Below are positions 50,881 through 58,643 of a stretch of 64,000 nt of DNA, in pieces; within the stretch, counting starts at the first letter, position 1, and every line of letters begins with the position of its first letter. Both the position numbers and the translations under genes were made by a program. The notes beneath the pieces are model-generated. The model was not told the DNA's origin. It did not search any database and worked only from the letters and a program-made list of their open reading frames with translations. The stretch covers positions 1-64,000 of the forward strand of contig JBAJNN010000001.1 of assembly GCA_036881905.1 (NCBI GenBank), given 5' to 3'. The stretch is from JBAJNN01 sp036881905. GTDB taxonomy: Bacteria > Pseudomonadota > Alphaproteobacteria > Rhizobiales > Im1.

Positions 50881-52051
50881 TATCTGCCCCGGAAAGAATG
50901 CCCCAACGGCGCAGGTACTTTTCGCCGATCAGCTGCTCCTCCTCGGTCTGGTCCTTGAGATTGCAGCCATGCGGCATGGTGATCGTCAGCGGCAGCGTCC
51001 GGCCCCGCTTCGCGTCACCCTTGGGGTGGAATTTGATGGTCAGCTTCGCCTGCGTCGCGATCCATCCGCCGGCTAGTGGATCGTTGGCGCCGAACCGCTC
51101 TGCCGACATGCTCCAGATGATGCGGTCGGCTTTCCGAAGGCATTCGAGGGTGGCGCGTTCGGCGTTATTGTCGATGGGCATCAAACGCAGCTGCTTGACC
51201 TCGACGGATTCGATCCCGTCCTCCGGCTCTGTCGGGAAGGCAAAGGGGTGCAGGAGAACATCCAGATCGTAATTCCGGAACGGCACCTTTTCACTCTGGA
51301 ATTCAATCCCGAGCAGGTCCCGCGCCATGAAGCGCACCATCTCCTCGCGGCTTTCACGGTCATTGGCCACGACCTCGATGACGCCGGTTGCCGGCTCGTA
51401 GGTCATCGCTGCCTCGAACACTGGGCGGCGGGCGCGACGGACGAGCGCGCCGCCATCGTCGAACGCTAGGAAGTCGTCCAGCAGCCCCTCGCGGTAGATC
51501 GCGATCTGCACCAGCTCGCAATCCTCGCCGTCAAAGGTCGGCCGGTAGCGCCCGAAAATGTCGATGTGGATATTGTTGGAAGCGAACCGCTCGCGCAGCG
51601 CCGCCTTGAAGGAATCGAGGGATGCCTCGTCGCGGCGCAGGTCAAGGTGCGGCTCACCGATGAACCCGTCCCAACTCCGGCCGCGCCGCCGCTCGTCGGT
51701 GTAGCGGACCTCTTCGGCGTGACGGAACCGAATCGGTTCGTTCAGGAACATCCAGAGCGAGCGGGCGTGACCATTCGCGAGATCGTCGAGAACCGTGCGG
51801 TCATCGACAACACTATAGAGTGCAGTCTGCCCGGCATCGTCGGCGAGAGCTCCAACACGGTCGGCATCATTGACGATGCGCGCGCGGGCTTCGTCGTCCA
51901 TCTCGTCGACGGCGCGGAGCGTGACGCGAACCACCTCCGGCTCAGGCGCCTCCCAACCGACCTCGGTCGGAAGCTCGATGCCGGTATGGTGGAAACAGGC
52001 CTGCAGCGACGAAGCAGGCATGTTGCGGATGAAACTCGTCACTGAGGCCAT
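50864..52051 (-). CDS. protein of unknown function, first large gene of an uncharacterised operon
   Basis: A 395-residue acidic protein starting MASVTSFIRNMPASSLQACF. It includes TLRAVDEMDDEARARIVNDADRVGALADDAGQ (helical), NEPIRFRHAEEVRYTDERRRGRSWDGFIG, NIHIDIFGRYRPTFDGEDCELVQIAIYREG, RRPVFEAAMTYEPATGVIEVVA and a C-terminal half with LRLMPIDNNAERATLECL. No membrane helix, signal or known active site is seen. Its size and coupling to the 312-residue gene suggest a two-protein complex. It lies 12 bases downstream of the DUF2188 gene. Confidence 0.6.
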   Translation of the reverse strand: MASVTSFIRNMPASSLQACFHHTGIELPTEVGWEAPEPEVVRVTLRAVDEMDDEARARIVNDADRVGALADDAGQTALYSVVDDRTVLDDLANGHARSLWMFLNEPIRFRHAEEVRYTDERRRGRSWDGFIGEPHLDLRRDEASLDSFKAALRERFASNNIHIDIFGRYRPTFDGEDCELVQIAIYREGLLDDFLAFDDGGALVRRARRPVFEAAMTYEPATGVIEVVANDRESREEMVRFMARDLLGIEFQSEKVPFRNYDLDVLLHPFAFPTEPEDGIESVEVKQLRLMPIDNNAERATLECLRKADRIIWSMSAERFGANDPLAGGWIATQAKLTIKFHPKGDAKRGRTLPLTITMPHGCNLKDQTEEEQLIGEKYLRRWGILSGADSAVVD

Positions 52052-52063
52052 GATCGGTGCTCC

Positions 52064-52303
52064 TTAGCCCTTGATGGTGCGCGGGTCGTTCCCGTGCGAA
52101 TCGGACTGGCCGATACGGCCATCCTGGTTGTGGATCTTGAACTCCGTCCCGGCGTTGCGGCTCATCTCCCTCCCGCGGTCGATCGCCTCCCGTTTCGTGT
52201 CGAAATGCCCGCTAGCGCGGTCGGCCCCGCCGCGGCGAACGTCCCAACCGCCGCCGGAATTGGGAACTACGTGATGGGTCCCTGACCCTTTGCCTTTTGC
52301 CAT
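52064..52303 (-). CDS. DUF2188 domain protein
   Basis: A 79-residue protein with the DUF2188 pattern: HHVVPNSGGGWDVRRGGADRASGHFDTKREAIDRGREMSRN and FKIHNQDGRIGQSDSHGNDPR. The fold is a small alpha-beta unit, and no catalytic role is known. It is the first gene of the minus-strand operon, divergent from the XRE regulator gene, so it is the gene most directly exposed to that regulator. Confidence 0.85.
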   Translation of the reverse strand: MAKGKGSGTHHVVPNSGGGWDVRRGGADRASGHFDTKREAIDRGREMSRNAGTEFKIHNQDGRIGQSDSHGNDPRTIKG

Positions 52304-52336
52304 GACGGCCTCCTGTCTTGTAAAAGCGCTAACTGC

Positions 52337-52354
52337 AGTTCGTTCTTGCGAACT
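52337..52354. promoter_or_regulatory. candidate operator of the XRE repressor
   Basis: AGTTCG / CGAACT perfect 6-bp arms with a 6-base spacer, placed in the divergent region between the DUF2188 operon and the XRE gene. It is the kind of dyad a dimeric XRE repressor would bind to control both directions. Confidence 0.5.
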
Positions 52355-52441
52355 TCTGCGGAAGATAGGGATTGCGCGTATGGCGTGTCAAGCACTAGAT
52401 GTATCGCGACAACGAACTCGTTGAAAAACAGGAGGACACCG

Positions 52442-52765
52442 GTGCCAACACCATTGGGAGAGCGCGTTCGAGAGCTCAGACTGAAGCGAGGTCTGACCTT
52501 GGAAGCGCTGGCCGAGCGGGTCGGATCGAGCAAGAGCTACATGTGGGAGATCGAGAACAAGGAGGTTACGCGGCCATCTGCGGAGAAACTGCAGCAGATC
52601 GCCTTGGCTCTGGAAACGACCACTGACTATCTGCTCACCACTGAAGCCGTCACTGAGGCCGATGCCGACGACACGGCCTTTTTTCGCAAGTATCAGAGGA
52701 TGAACCCCAAGGGGAAAGAGCGACTTCGAGAGATGCTGAGGATCCTGGACGACGAGGATGAATGA
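52442..52765 (+). CDS. XRE-family transcriptional repressor
   Basis: A 107-residue regulator with an HTH: LGERVRELRLKRGLTLEALAERVGSSKSYMWEIENKEVTRPSAEKLQQIAL. A short acidic C-terminal helix (FFRKYQRMNPKGKERLREML) follows. GTG is the start because AGGAGG lies 6 bases upstream. The in-frame upstream codons have no homology. It overlaps the ImmA/IrrE peptidase gene by 4 bases, the arrangement known for ImmR/ImmA-type switches where the peptidase cleaves the repressor after DNA damage. Confidence 0.9.
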   Translation: MPTPLGERVRELRLKRGLTLEALAERVGSSKSYMWEIENKEVTRPSAEKLQQIALALETTTDYLLTTEAVTEADADDTAFFRKYQRMNPKGKERLREMLRILDDEDE

Positions 52766-53694
52766 CCGATAGAGCCCGAAAAACGCCCCGGCGGGCTGCC
52801 AACGATCTGACGGTTCTACTCCGCACCGTGTTGGGGGAGGACCGATTCCCGGTGGACGTCGAAGCGCTGGCGCTCGAGGTCTCGCGCAACCATGAAGATC
52901 CGATCACGGCCGTAAAGGGTGTCGAGATAGACGGCTTCGAGGGCATGCTGCGCGCGCGGCGCAAGAAGCCCGGTTGGCAGATTCTCTACAATACGCAGCC
53001 GCGTTACCGCGGGCGCGAGCGTTTTACGTTGGCTCACGAGTTCGGGCACTACCTGCTGCATCGGCGCCCGCTCACCGCCGAACACTACCGTGATGGCGAG
53101 CTGTCCGACGACTACGATTTCGAGTGCCTTCCGCTCCAATCCAACGACTGGAAGGACGCCGAGAGGGAGCGCGAGGAAGAGGCCGACACGTTCGCCTCCT
53201 TCCTGTTGATGCCCATCGACGACTACCGCAACCAGATTGGCGGCCAGGAAATGACGCGCGATCTCCTCGGCCACGTCACGGATCGATATGGGGTCTCGCT
53301 TCTCGCCGCCACACGCAAGTGGATCGAATTCACCGACGCCCGGGCTGCCATGGTGGTGGCACGCGACGGCTTCGCTCTTTGGGGACGGGCCAGCACGACG
53401 GCCTACAAGAGCGGCGTGTTCATCCGTTCCGGCATGCCGATCCCGGATGGTTCGGTGATGGCGATGGGCCCCACTTCGCAACAGGCCGGTGGACAGCGGC
53501 CCACATCATTCCCCGACGGGATCTGGGCATTCAGCCGGGGCTCGGAGCCCGTCCGGGAACTCGCCTTCTTTTCTGATCGCCTCGGCATTTCGGTTTCTCT
53601 TTTGCAGTTCGACGGTCGCGGTGGAGGAGCGGACATCGAAGAGGAAGAGCCGTGGGACAGCTATGACCAGTTCATTGCTGGCGTCAGAGAATAA
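52762..53694 (+). CDS. ImmA/IrrE-family metallopeptidase
   Basis: A 310-residue protein. The zinc-peptidase signature is FTLAHEFGHYLLHRRPL with a downstream EREEEADTFASFLLMP Glu, the M78 pattern. A longer C-terminal domain after residue about 190 (AAMVVARDGFALWGRAS and beyond) resembles the sensory part of IrrE-type proteins. It is translationally coupled to the XRE gene and likely inactivates that repressor on a stress signal to induce the island. The Abi gene begins 2 bases after its stop. Confidence 0.9.
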   Translation: MTDRARKTPRRAANDLTVLLRTVLGEDRFPVDVEALALEVSRNHEDPITAVKGVEIDGFEGMLRARRKKPGWQILYNTQPRYRGRERFTLAHEFGHYLLHRRPLTAEHYRDGELSDDYDFECLPLQSNDWKDAEREREEEADTFASFLLMPIDDYRNQIGGQEMTRDLLGHVTDRYGVSLLAATRKWIEFTDARAAMVVARDGFALWGRASTTAYKSGVFIRSGMPIPDGSVMAMGPTSQQAGGQRPTSFPDGIWAFSRGSEPVRELAFFSDRLGISVSLLQFDGRGGGADIEEEEPWDSYDQFIAGVRE

Positions 53695-53696
53695 CG

Positions 53697-54476
53697 GTGG
53701 ACGCAAATATGATTGACCTCAAGCATTCTGATATCCGAATTATCGATGACGCCTTCCAGGCCGACCCCGGCTATGTCCTCAATTTCTCCGACCGGACATT
53801 TCGAGAGTATTTCGAGGACGAGTTCAAAATCGATATCGATGATCGAAAGTACCAGTCCAACGGAACATCGAAGATGAACCGTCTGCGGGCATTCTGTCGT
53901 GTTGAACCCCCAGCTACCGTTTCGCGAGTGCTGCGTAGCCTGTGGCAGTACCGTGAAGCAACCCGGTCGCCGGGTCCGCGCGACGGTGAGATTGGAGTAA
54001 ATTTTTTCGACCTTCTCTCACGTATAGAAGGCGGCGGTACAATCGCTCGAACGGATGCGATCGAACGATTCGCCGTCGACCAGACTCTCGACGAGCTGGT
54101 TGCCGCTATAGAACGCGACATCATTGCCGATCGCCCCGCAGCGGCTTTGGATCGCCTACATACCTACTGCGCAAAGAAGTTTGGGCACCTGCTCGACCGG
54201 ACAGGCGTCACCTGGGATCGGACCGAGCCCCTTCACAGCCGCGTCGGCAAGTATGTCAAGGCTTTGAAACAGGAGCGGGAGCTCCGGGAAATGACGGAGC
54301 AGATCATCAAGAATTCGATCGGTGTCTTCGACAAGTTCAATCACGTTCGGAATAATCAGAGCCTCGCTCATGACAATGAGCTGCTCGACAAGGCGGAGGC
54401 GCGGTTCATCTTTGACTCGGTGTGCGCGGTGCTCCGTTTCGTCAAGAGCATCGATACCGTTCGATTCGATGACTGA
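53697..54476 (+). CDS. abortive infection family protein (Abi C-terminal domain)
   Basis: A 259-residue protein. The C-terminal half matches the Abi_C pattern: CAKKFGHLLDRTGVTWDRTEPLHSRVGKYVKAL, then SIGVFDKFNHVRNNQSLAHDNELLDKAEARFIFDSVCAVLRF. The stretch RNNQSLAH fits the R-x(4-6)-H motif of HEPN-type ribonucleases. The N-terminal half has LNFSDRTFREYFEDEF and is not recognised. The GTG start lies 2 bases after the ImmA gene, so expression may be tied to the phage switch and give the prophage a way to stop superinfecting phage. Confidence 0.8.
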   Translation: MDANMIDLKHSDIRIIDDAFQADPGYVLNFSDRTFREYFEDEFKIDIDDRKYQSNGTSKMNRLRAFCRVEPPATVSRVLRSLWQYREATRSPGPRDGEIGVNFFDLLSRIEGGGTIARTDAIERFAVDQTLDELVAAIERDIIADRPAAALDRLHTYCAKKFGHLLDRTGVTWDRTEPLHSRVGKYVKALKQERELREMTEQIIKNSIGVFDKFNHVRNNQSLAHDNELLDKAEARFIFDSVCAVLRFVKSIDTVRFDD

Positions 54477-54633
54477 TCGCTCCCTTCAGAAGGAAGCAGC
54501 CACCTACAAGGACCATACGATCTGCGTCACGCTTCGAATGATTGCGTGCAATCACGTTAAGTCATTGAAATAGATTACATATGGCCGTTTCGCGACTACC
54601 GTTTGCTGATCATCTTTTGTTGCGAACGGTCTC
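54477..54633. other. spacer upstream of the recombinase operon
   Basis: 157 bases, more AT-rich than the surroundings. No gene seen. It probably holds the promoter for the recombinase operon. Confidence 0.4.
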
Positions 54634-54858
54634 ATGCAAGAATCTCGATCCGGCCCGAATCCTCCGTTGCCCGCCCGTCTGTCGGCGGATGAACGCCTCA
54701 ATGAACTCGCGTGCATTATTGCGGCGGGGCTGAGGCGTGTTCTGCCAGAGCAGTCCAGTTCTTTATCTGCAGTCGGCGAAGACAGTTCATTCGACATTCT
54801 CGCCCTCAAACGCCGTGTTGGTCGTCGCAAACCGAGCAACCGAGATGGAGGGCAATGA
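54634..54858 (+). CDS. small conserved protein preceding the recombinase operon
   Basis: A 74-residue protein: MQESRSGPNPPLPARLSADE, LNELACIIAAGLRRVLPE, then a basic end LKRRVGRRKPSNRDGGQ. Short proteins of this type commonly precede DUF2924 and large serine recombinase genes in alphaproteobacterial islands. The stop overlaps the DUF2924 start by 4 bases. Confidence 0.65.
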   Translation: MQESRSGPNPPLPARLSADERLNELACIIAAGLRRVLPEQSSSLSAVGEDSSFDILALKRRVGRRKPSNRDGGQ

Positions 54859-55367
54859 TGCCAGGAACAAAGAGAAAGATGGATCCCCCGCCGGGGCGGC
54901 CGGGCGAATGCGCCTCGGCGGAAGAGAGCGTGGTCATGCAGCTTTCAGCGCTCAAGCGAATGACGGTCGTGGAGCTGAAGACGAAGTGGGAGAGCCTCTT
55001 CGGCTCGTCCGCTCCGAATAACAGCCGCAGTTACCTTGAGCTGAGGCTCGGCTACCGGATTCAGGAACTGACCCTCGGCGGGCTTTCGCGCGAGACGCGA
55101 CGGACGTTGGACCTGCTGGCCGACGAGATCGAGGGCCAAGCCAGGCACAGGTCGATCATCGCCGATCCCCGCAACCCGGTTGTCGGCACGCGGCTGGTGC
55201 GCGAATGGGACGGGGTGGAGCACACCGTCACCGTGATGAAGAACGGTTTCGACTGGCAGGGGCGCAAATTCAAGTCGCTGTCGGCGGCGGCGCGGGCGAT
55301 CACCGGCACGCAATGGAACGGCTACCGCTTCTTCGGCCTGCGCGAAGCCCGGAGGGACGACAGATGA
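54855..55367 (+). CDS. DUF2924 domain protein
   Basis: A 170-residue protein with LSALKRMTVVELKTKWESLFGS, SYLELRLGYRIQELTLGGLS and, at the C terminus, GTRLVREWDGVEHTVTVMKNGFDWQGRKFKSLSAAARAITGTQWNGYRFFGL, the DUF2924 signature. Genes of this family nearly always precede large serine recombinases. The protein may help the recombinase choose or bind att DNA. Two adjacent ATG codons (54855, 54858) are possible starts. Overlaps the recombinase start by 4 bases. Confidence 0.88.
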   Translation: MMPGTKRKMDPPPGRPGECASAEESVVMQLSALKRMTVVELKTKWESLFGSSAPNNSRSYLELRLGYRIQELTLGGLSRETRRTLDLLADEIEGQARHRSIIADPRNPVVGTRLVREWDGVEHTVTVMKNGFDWQGRKFKSLSAAARAITGTQWNGYRFFGLREARRDDR

Positions 55368-56701
55368 GCCGTCATCAGGAAGCCGTCGCGGTCATGACTC
55401 GCCGTCTGCGCTGCGCCATCTATACCCGCAAGTCGAGCGAGGAAGGGCTCGACATGGAGTTCAACAGCCTCGACGCCCAGCGCGAGGCCTGCGAGGCCTA
55501 TGTGGCGAGCCAGAAGGCGGAAGGCTGGGCGGCCATCCGTGAGGGTTATGACGACGGCGGCTTCTCCGGCGGCACGCTGGAGCGGCCCGGCCTGAAGCGC
55601 CTCATCCAGGATGTCGAAGCGGGACTGATCGACGTGATCGTCGTCTACAAGATCGATCGGTTGTCGCGCTCGCTGATGGATTTCGCCAAGCTGGTTGAGA
55701 TCTTTGACCGCAATCAGGTGACGTTCGTGTCGGTCACGCAGTCGTTCAACACAACGACGTCGATGGGCCGCCTGACGCTGAACATCCTGCTCAGCTTTGC
55801 GCAGTTCGAACGGGAGGTCATCGGCGAGCGCATCCGCGACAAGGTCGCGGTCTCGCGCAAGCGCGGCATGTGGATGGGCGGCTACGTCCCGCTCGGCTAC
55901 GACGTGCGCGACCGCAAGCTGGTGATCAATGATGCCGAGGCCGCGACAGTCAGGATGATCTTCGAGCGGTTCGTTGCCATCGGCTCTGCCACGACGCTAG
56001 CCAAAGCGCTGGCAGCCGAAGGTGTGCTGAACAAACGCGACAAGCTGATCGACAAAGGCTTCCTCTACAAGCTGATCAACAACCGGGTCTACCTCGGGGA
56101 AGCCGTCCACAAGGGCACGGCCTATCCCGGCGAACATAAAGCCATCATCGACCGGGGCCTGTGGGACAAGGTTCACAGCATCCTGCAGGAAAGCCCGCGG
56201 CTGCGGGCAAAGAATACGCGGCGCCAAACGCCAGCCCTGCTGAAGGGGATCATCTTCACCGACACCGGCGCGGCGATGACGCCGACAGCGACGAAGAAGG
56301 GCACGCGCCTCTACCGCTACTACGCCTCGATGGACCTGATCCGTAATCGCCCGACCGGCGAGACTTCAGGCCCGCTGCGCTTGCCCGCAGGTATGGTCGA
56401 GGATGCCGTCGTCGGCGAAATTCGCCGCATGATCCGCGCGCCCGAGATCGTGGCCCGAACGATCAAAGCCCTTCGCGAGGAGAGCCCGACCGTCGATGAG
56501 AAGGCAGTCGTGAAAGCGCTCGGCGAGTTCGATCAGCTTTGGGCGGCGCTCTATCCGGCGGAGCAGACCCGCATCGTCCATCTTCTGGTGGAGCGGGTGA
56601 CCGTCGGCGAAGGCGGCATCGCCGTCGATTTGCGCAATGAGGGGCTGGGCTCGGTTCTCAGGGACATGATGGCACCCCGCCAGACGGAGGCCTGCGCATG
56701 A
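55364..56701 (+). CDS. large serine recombinase (island integrase)
   Basis: A 445-residue recombinase. The catalytic domain has the nucleophile in RCAIYTRKSSEEGLD (Ser24 from this start), SLDAQREACEAYV, GYDDGGFSGGTLERPGL, VVYKIDRLSRSLMDF and FAQFEREVIGERIRDK. The recombinase domain follows (VINDAEAATVRMIFERFV). No complete four-Cys zinc ribbon is visible, so its C-terminal region is a short subtype. It is the only phage-type integrase in the window apart from the RIT trio, and it probably moves the whole 28-57 kb island. It overlaps its neighbours by 4 bases each. Confidence 0.9.
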   Translation: MSRHQEAVAVMTRRLRCAIYTRKSSEEGLDMEFNSLDAQREACEAYVASQKAEGWAAIREGYDDGGFSGGTLERPGLKRLIQDVEAGLIDVIVVYKIDRLSRSLMDFAKLVEIFDRNQVTFVSVTQSFNTTTSMGRLTLNILLSFAQFEREVIGERIRDKVAVSRKRGMWMGGYVPLGYDVRDRKLVINDAEAATVRMIFERFVAIGSATTLAKALAAEGVLNKRDKLIDKGFLYKLINNRVYLGEAVHKGTAYPGEHKAIIDRGLWDKVHSILQESPRLRAKNTRRQTPALLKGIIFTDTGAAMTPTATKKGTRLYRYYASMDLIRNRPTGETSGPLRLPAGMVEDAVVGEIRRMIRAPEIVARTIKALREESPTVDEKAVVKALGEFDQLWAALYPAEQTRIVHLLVERVTVGEGGIAVDLRNEGLGSVLRDMMAPRQTEACA

Positions 56702-57093
56702 CCGGTTCAACGGAGACCATCCGGGTCGTCATCCCGCTGACGATCCGCAAACGCAACGGGCGGCCGAAGATCTTGCCGCCCGACAATCTGACTTCTCGGG
56801 ATGACCGTTCACAGGACCCCCATGTGCTACGCGCAATCGCCCGCGCCTGGAACTGGCGGCGGCAGCTGGAAACCGGTGCCGCCTCCACCATTCAGGACAT
56901 AGCCGCAGCCGAGAAGGTCTCCGACCGGTTCGTGAGCCGAATGATGCGGCTCGCCTATCTGTCGCCTGAGGTGCTCGAACACCTAATCATCACGCGCGTG
57001 CCGCCGGCGCTTTCGTTGAACGACCTTGCCGCAGTCGCCGACCGGTCATGGGCGGAGCAGATGCAAATGGTGTTCGATGCCCCCCAAGAATAG
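56698..57093 (+). CDS. HTH-containing protein downstream of the recombinase
   Basis: A 131-residue protein. It begins MTGSTETIRVVIPLTIRKRNGR. The second half has STIQDIAAAEKVSDRFVSRMMRLAYLSPEVLEHLI, an HTH-like unit similar to part of KorB/ParB-type proteins, and ends SWAEQMQMVFDAPQE. Such proteins are regular companions of DUF2924 recombinase modules. The 4-base overlap supports co-translation. It is the last rightward gene before the convergent Gabija operon. Confidence 0.75.
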   Translation: MTGSTETIRVVIPLTIRKRNGRPKILPPDNLTSRDDRSQDPHVLRAIARAWNWRRQLETGAASTIQDIAAAEKVSDRFVSRMMRLAYLSPEVLEHLIITRVPPALSLNDLAAVADRSWAEQMQMVFDAPQE

Positions 57094-57152
57094 CGCCGAT
57101 CGCAACAACTCCTATCCTTGGCCCCGTCGAAACGAGATGCGCACCCGATCCG

Positions 57153-58643
57153 CTATCTCGGTACGAGGTGCCGGGTCGGCGCATCGCTCGCCAGCACCAG
57201 CCTTATCGATCGTTTTGCCCGGCTGAGGGCCACATACAATAGGCGCCCGCCAAGCACGTCATCCGGGTATTGATGGCGATCGACGGGGCAGAGCAATACA
57301 TGGTCGAAATCGAGCCCCTTCGCCTTGTGAATGGTGCTTACCATCTGCGACGGCCACTTGCGCCGCCGCCTTATGCGTCCGAGCGCGCTGCGAAAGGCAC
57401 GTGGATCGTCGGTCCGATCGAACCCGCAGAGCGCCCACACGTGATCGGCGAAGCGGATTGTGTATCCGGGGGGCAGCGTGTCGCGGACCATGCGCATCGC
57501 CACCGCCACGCCGCGATGATCGGGCGATGCGTAAATCGGCTCTAAACAACCGAGCCACGATATCTGGTTGCGCCCCGCGCGATCGCGGTTAATCGCGGCG
57601 CCTAGCCGTCCGCGAAGCCCGTCAGACAGATCGGCGGTCAGGCCGACTCCGATGACCGCAAGGAAATCGAGAAAGGCACCGGCCAGCCCCTGCGCGTTAC
57701 CGGCTTGCGCTTCCAGCCCTTGGGTCAGTACTTCCAGCTCATCAAGTTGCGCACCTTCGTTCAGAGGCGCACGCCAACCCCCGGCCTGTGCCGAGGACTT
57801 TGCCATATTCCCGAGGAACGCGAGGACGGCAGCGCTATCCGGCGCTCCGTTCAGGAAGGCATGCACCTCCCGGCTTGCTGTCGGCATGTCCCGGAAGCGC
57901 TCACGCCCCGCCAGAGCATTGTGCGAAACCGTCCACACGCAGGCGGGCGCATCGCGCAGGACAACGGGGTTTCCAGCTTTCAGCGCCGCACGGCTTGCCA
58001 TGATCCACTCGCCAAGTTCAGGCGCACCCGCCCACCGATGCGGCTCTTCGAGCAATCCTCTATCGTCCGCCGCAGCCCAAAGCGCATCCCAATCCACATA
58101 GCCGTTATCGTTTCCCGGATGGATAGCCTGCATCGGATCGCCGAAGATGCGCAGGTGCGCGTTGCCGATCTCCCGCAGCAGCCTCACCGCCTCGTGCTGG
58201 TGAACGCTGGCATCCTGGTGTTCGTCCAGCACGATGACCGGGTAGTGAGCGGCGACAGCGCGCGCCACGGTTGGGGCCCGGCGGAACAGCTCGACCGCTT
58301 TCTCGCTCAGCGCGGAAAACGGAATGCCGTCGGCGGGCCTGCCCAAATGCGATTCAATCGGGGAAGGCAGGCCAAGCGGCTGCGCGTAGGCGCCAATGGC
58401 TTTGAGGAAGAAGCTGTCGCAGGTCTCAACATCGATCTTCCTGCCCAGCGCGGCGCACTTGCGCTGGAACTCGCCGCACGCTGCATGGGTATGGGAGAGC
58501 AGCAGGACCTTGCCGGACGTAAGCCGCTCGGCGGCTTCACCTGCATATTTGGCGGCCTTCGTCGTCTTGCCGCAGCCGCCTGCGGCCTCGATCATAACGA
58601 CCGGCGCTTCGGAGTGGAGTTTTGCATCCACTTCCCGCGTCAT
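57153..58643 (-). CDS. gajB: Gabija-like UvrD/PcrA-type helicase (GajB-like)
   Basis: An SF1-type helicase of 496 residues, the size of GajB proteins. Walker A is VMIEAAGGCGKTTKAAK, then VLLLSHTHAACGEF (motif Ia), PVIVLDEHQDAS (motif II, DEHQD), LRIFGDPMQAIHP (motif III), TIHKAKGLDFDHVLL (motif V) and LLYVALSRAKRSIRLVL (motif VI). It overlaps the nuclease gene by 4 bases. In Gabija the helicase-like partner and the OLD nuclease form a complex that cuts invading DNA when nucleotides run low. Assignment rests on the gene pair. Confidence 0.85.
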   Translation of the reverse strand: MTREVDAKLHSEAPVVMIEAAGGCGKTTKAAKYAGEAAERLTSGKVLLLSHTHAACGEFQRKCAALGRKIDVETCDSFFLKAIGAYAQPLGLPSPIESHLGRPADGIPFSALSEKAVELFRRAPTVARAVAAHYPVIVLDEHQDASVHQHEAVRLLREIGNAHLRIFGDPMQAIHPGNDNGYVDWDALWAAADDRGLLEEPHRWAGAPELGEWIMASRAALKAGNPVVLRDAPACVWTVSHNALAGRERFRDMPTASREVHAFLNGAPDSAAVLAFLGNMAKSSAQAGGWRAPLNEGAQLDELEVLTQGLEAQAGNAQGLAGAFLDFLAVIGVGLTADLSDGLRGRLGAAINRDRAGRNQISWLGCLEPIYASPDHRGVAVAMRMVRDTLPPGYTIRFADHVWALCGFDRTDDPRAFRSALGRIRRRRKWPSQMVSTIHKAKGLDFDHVLLCPVDRHQYPDDVLGGRLLYVALSRAKRSIRLVLASDAPTRHLVPR

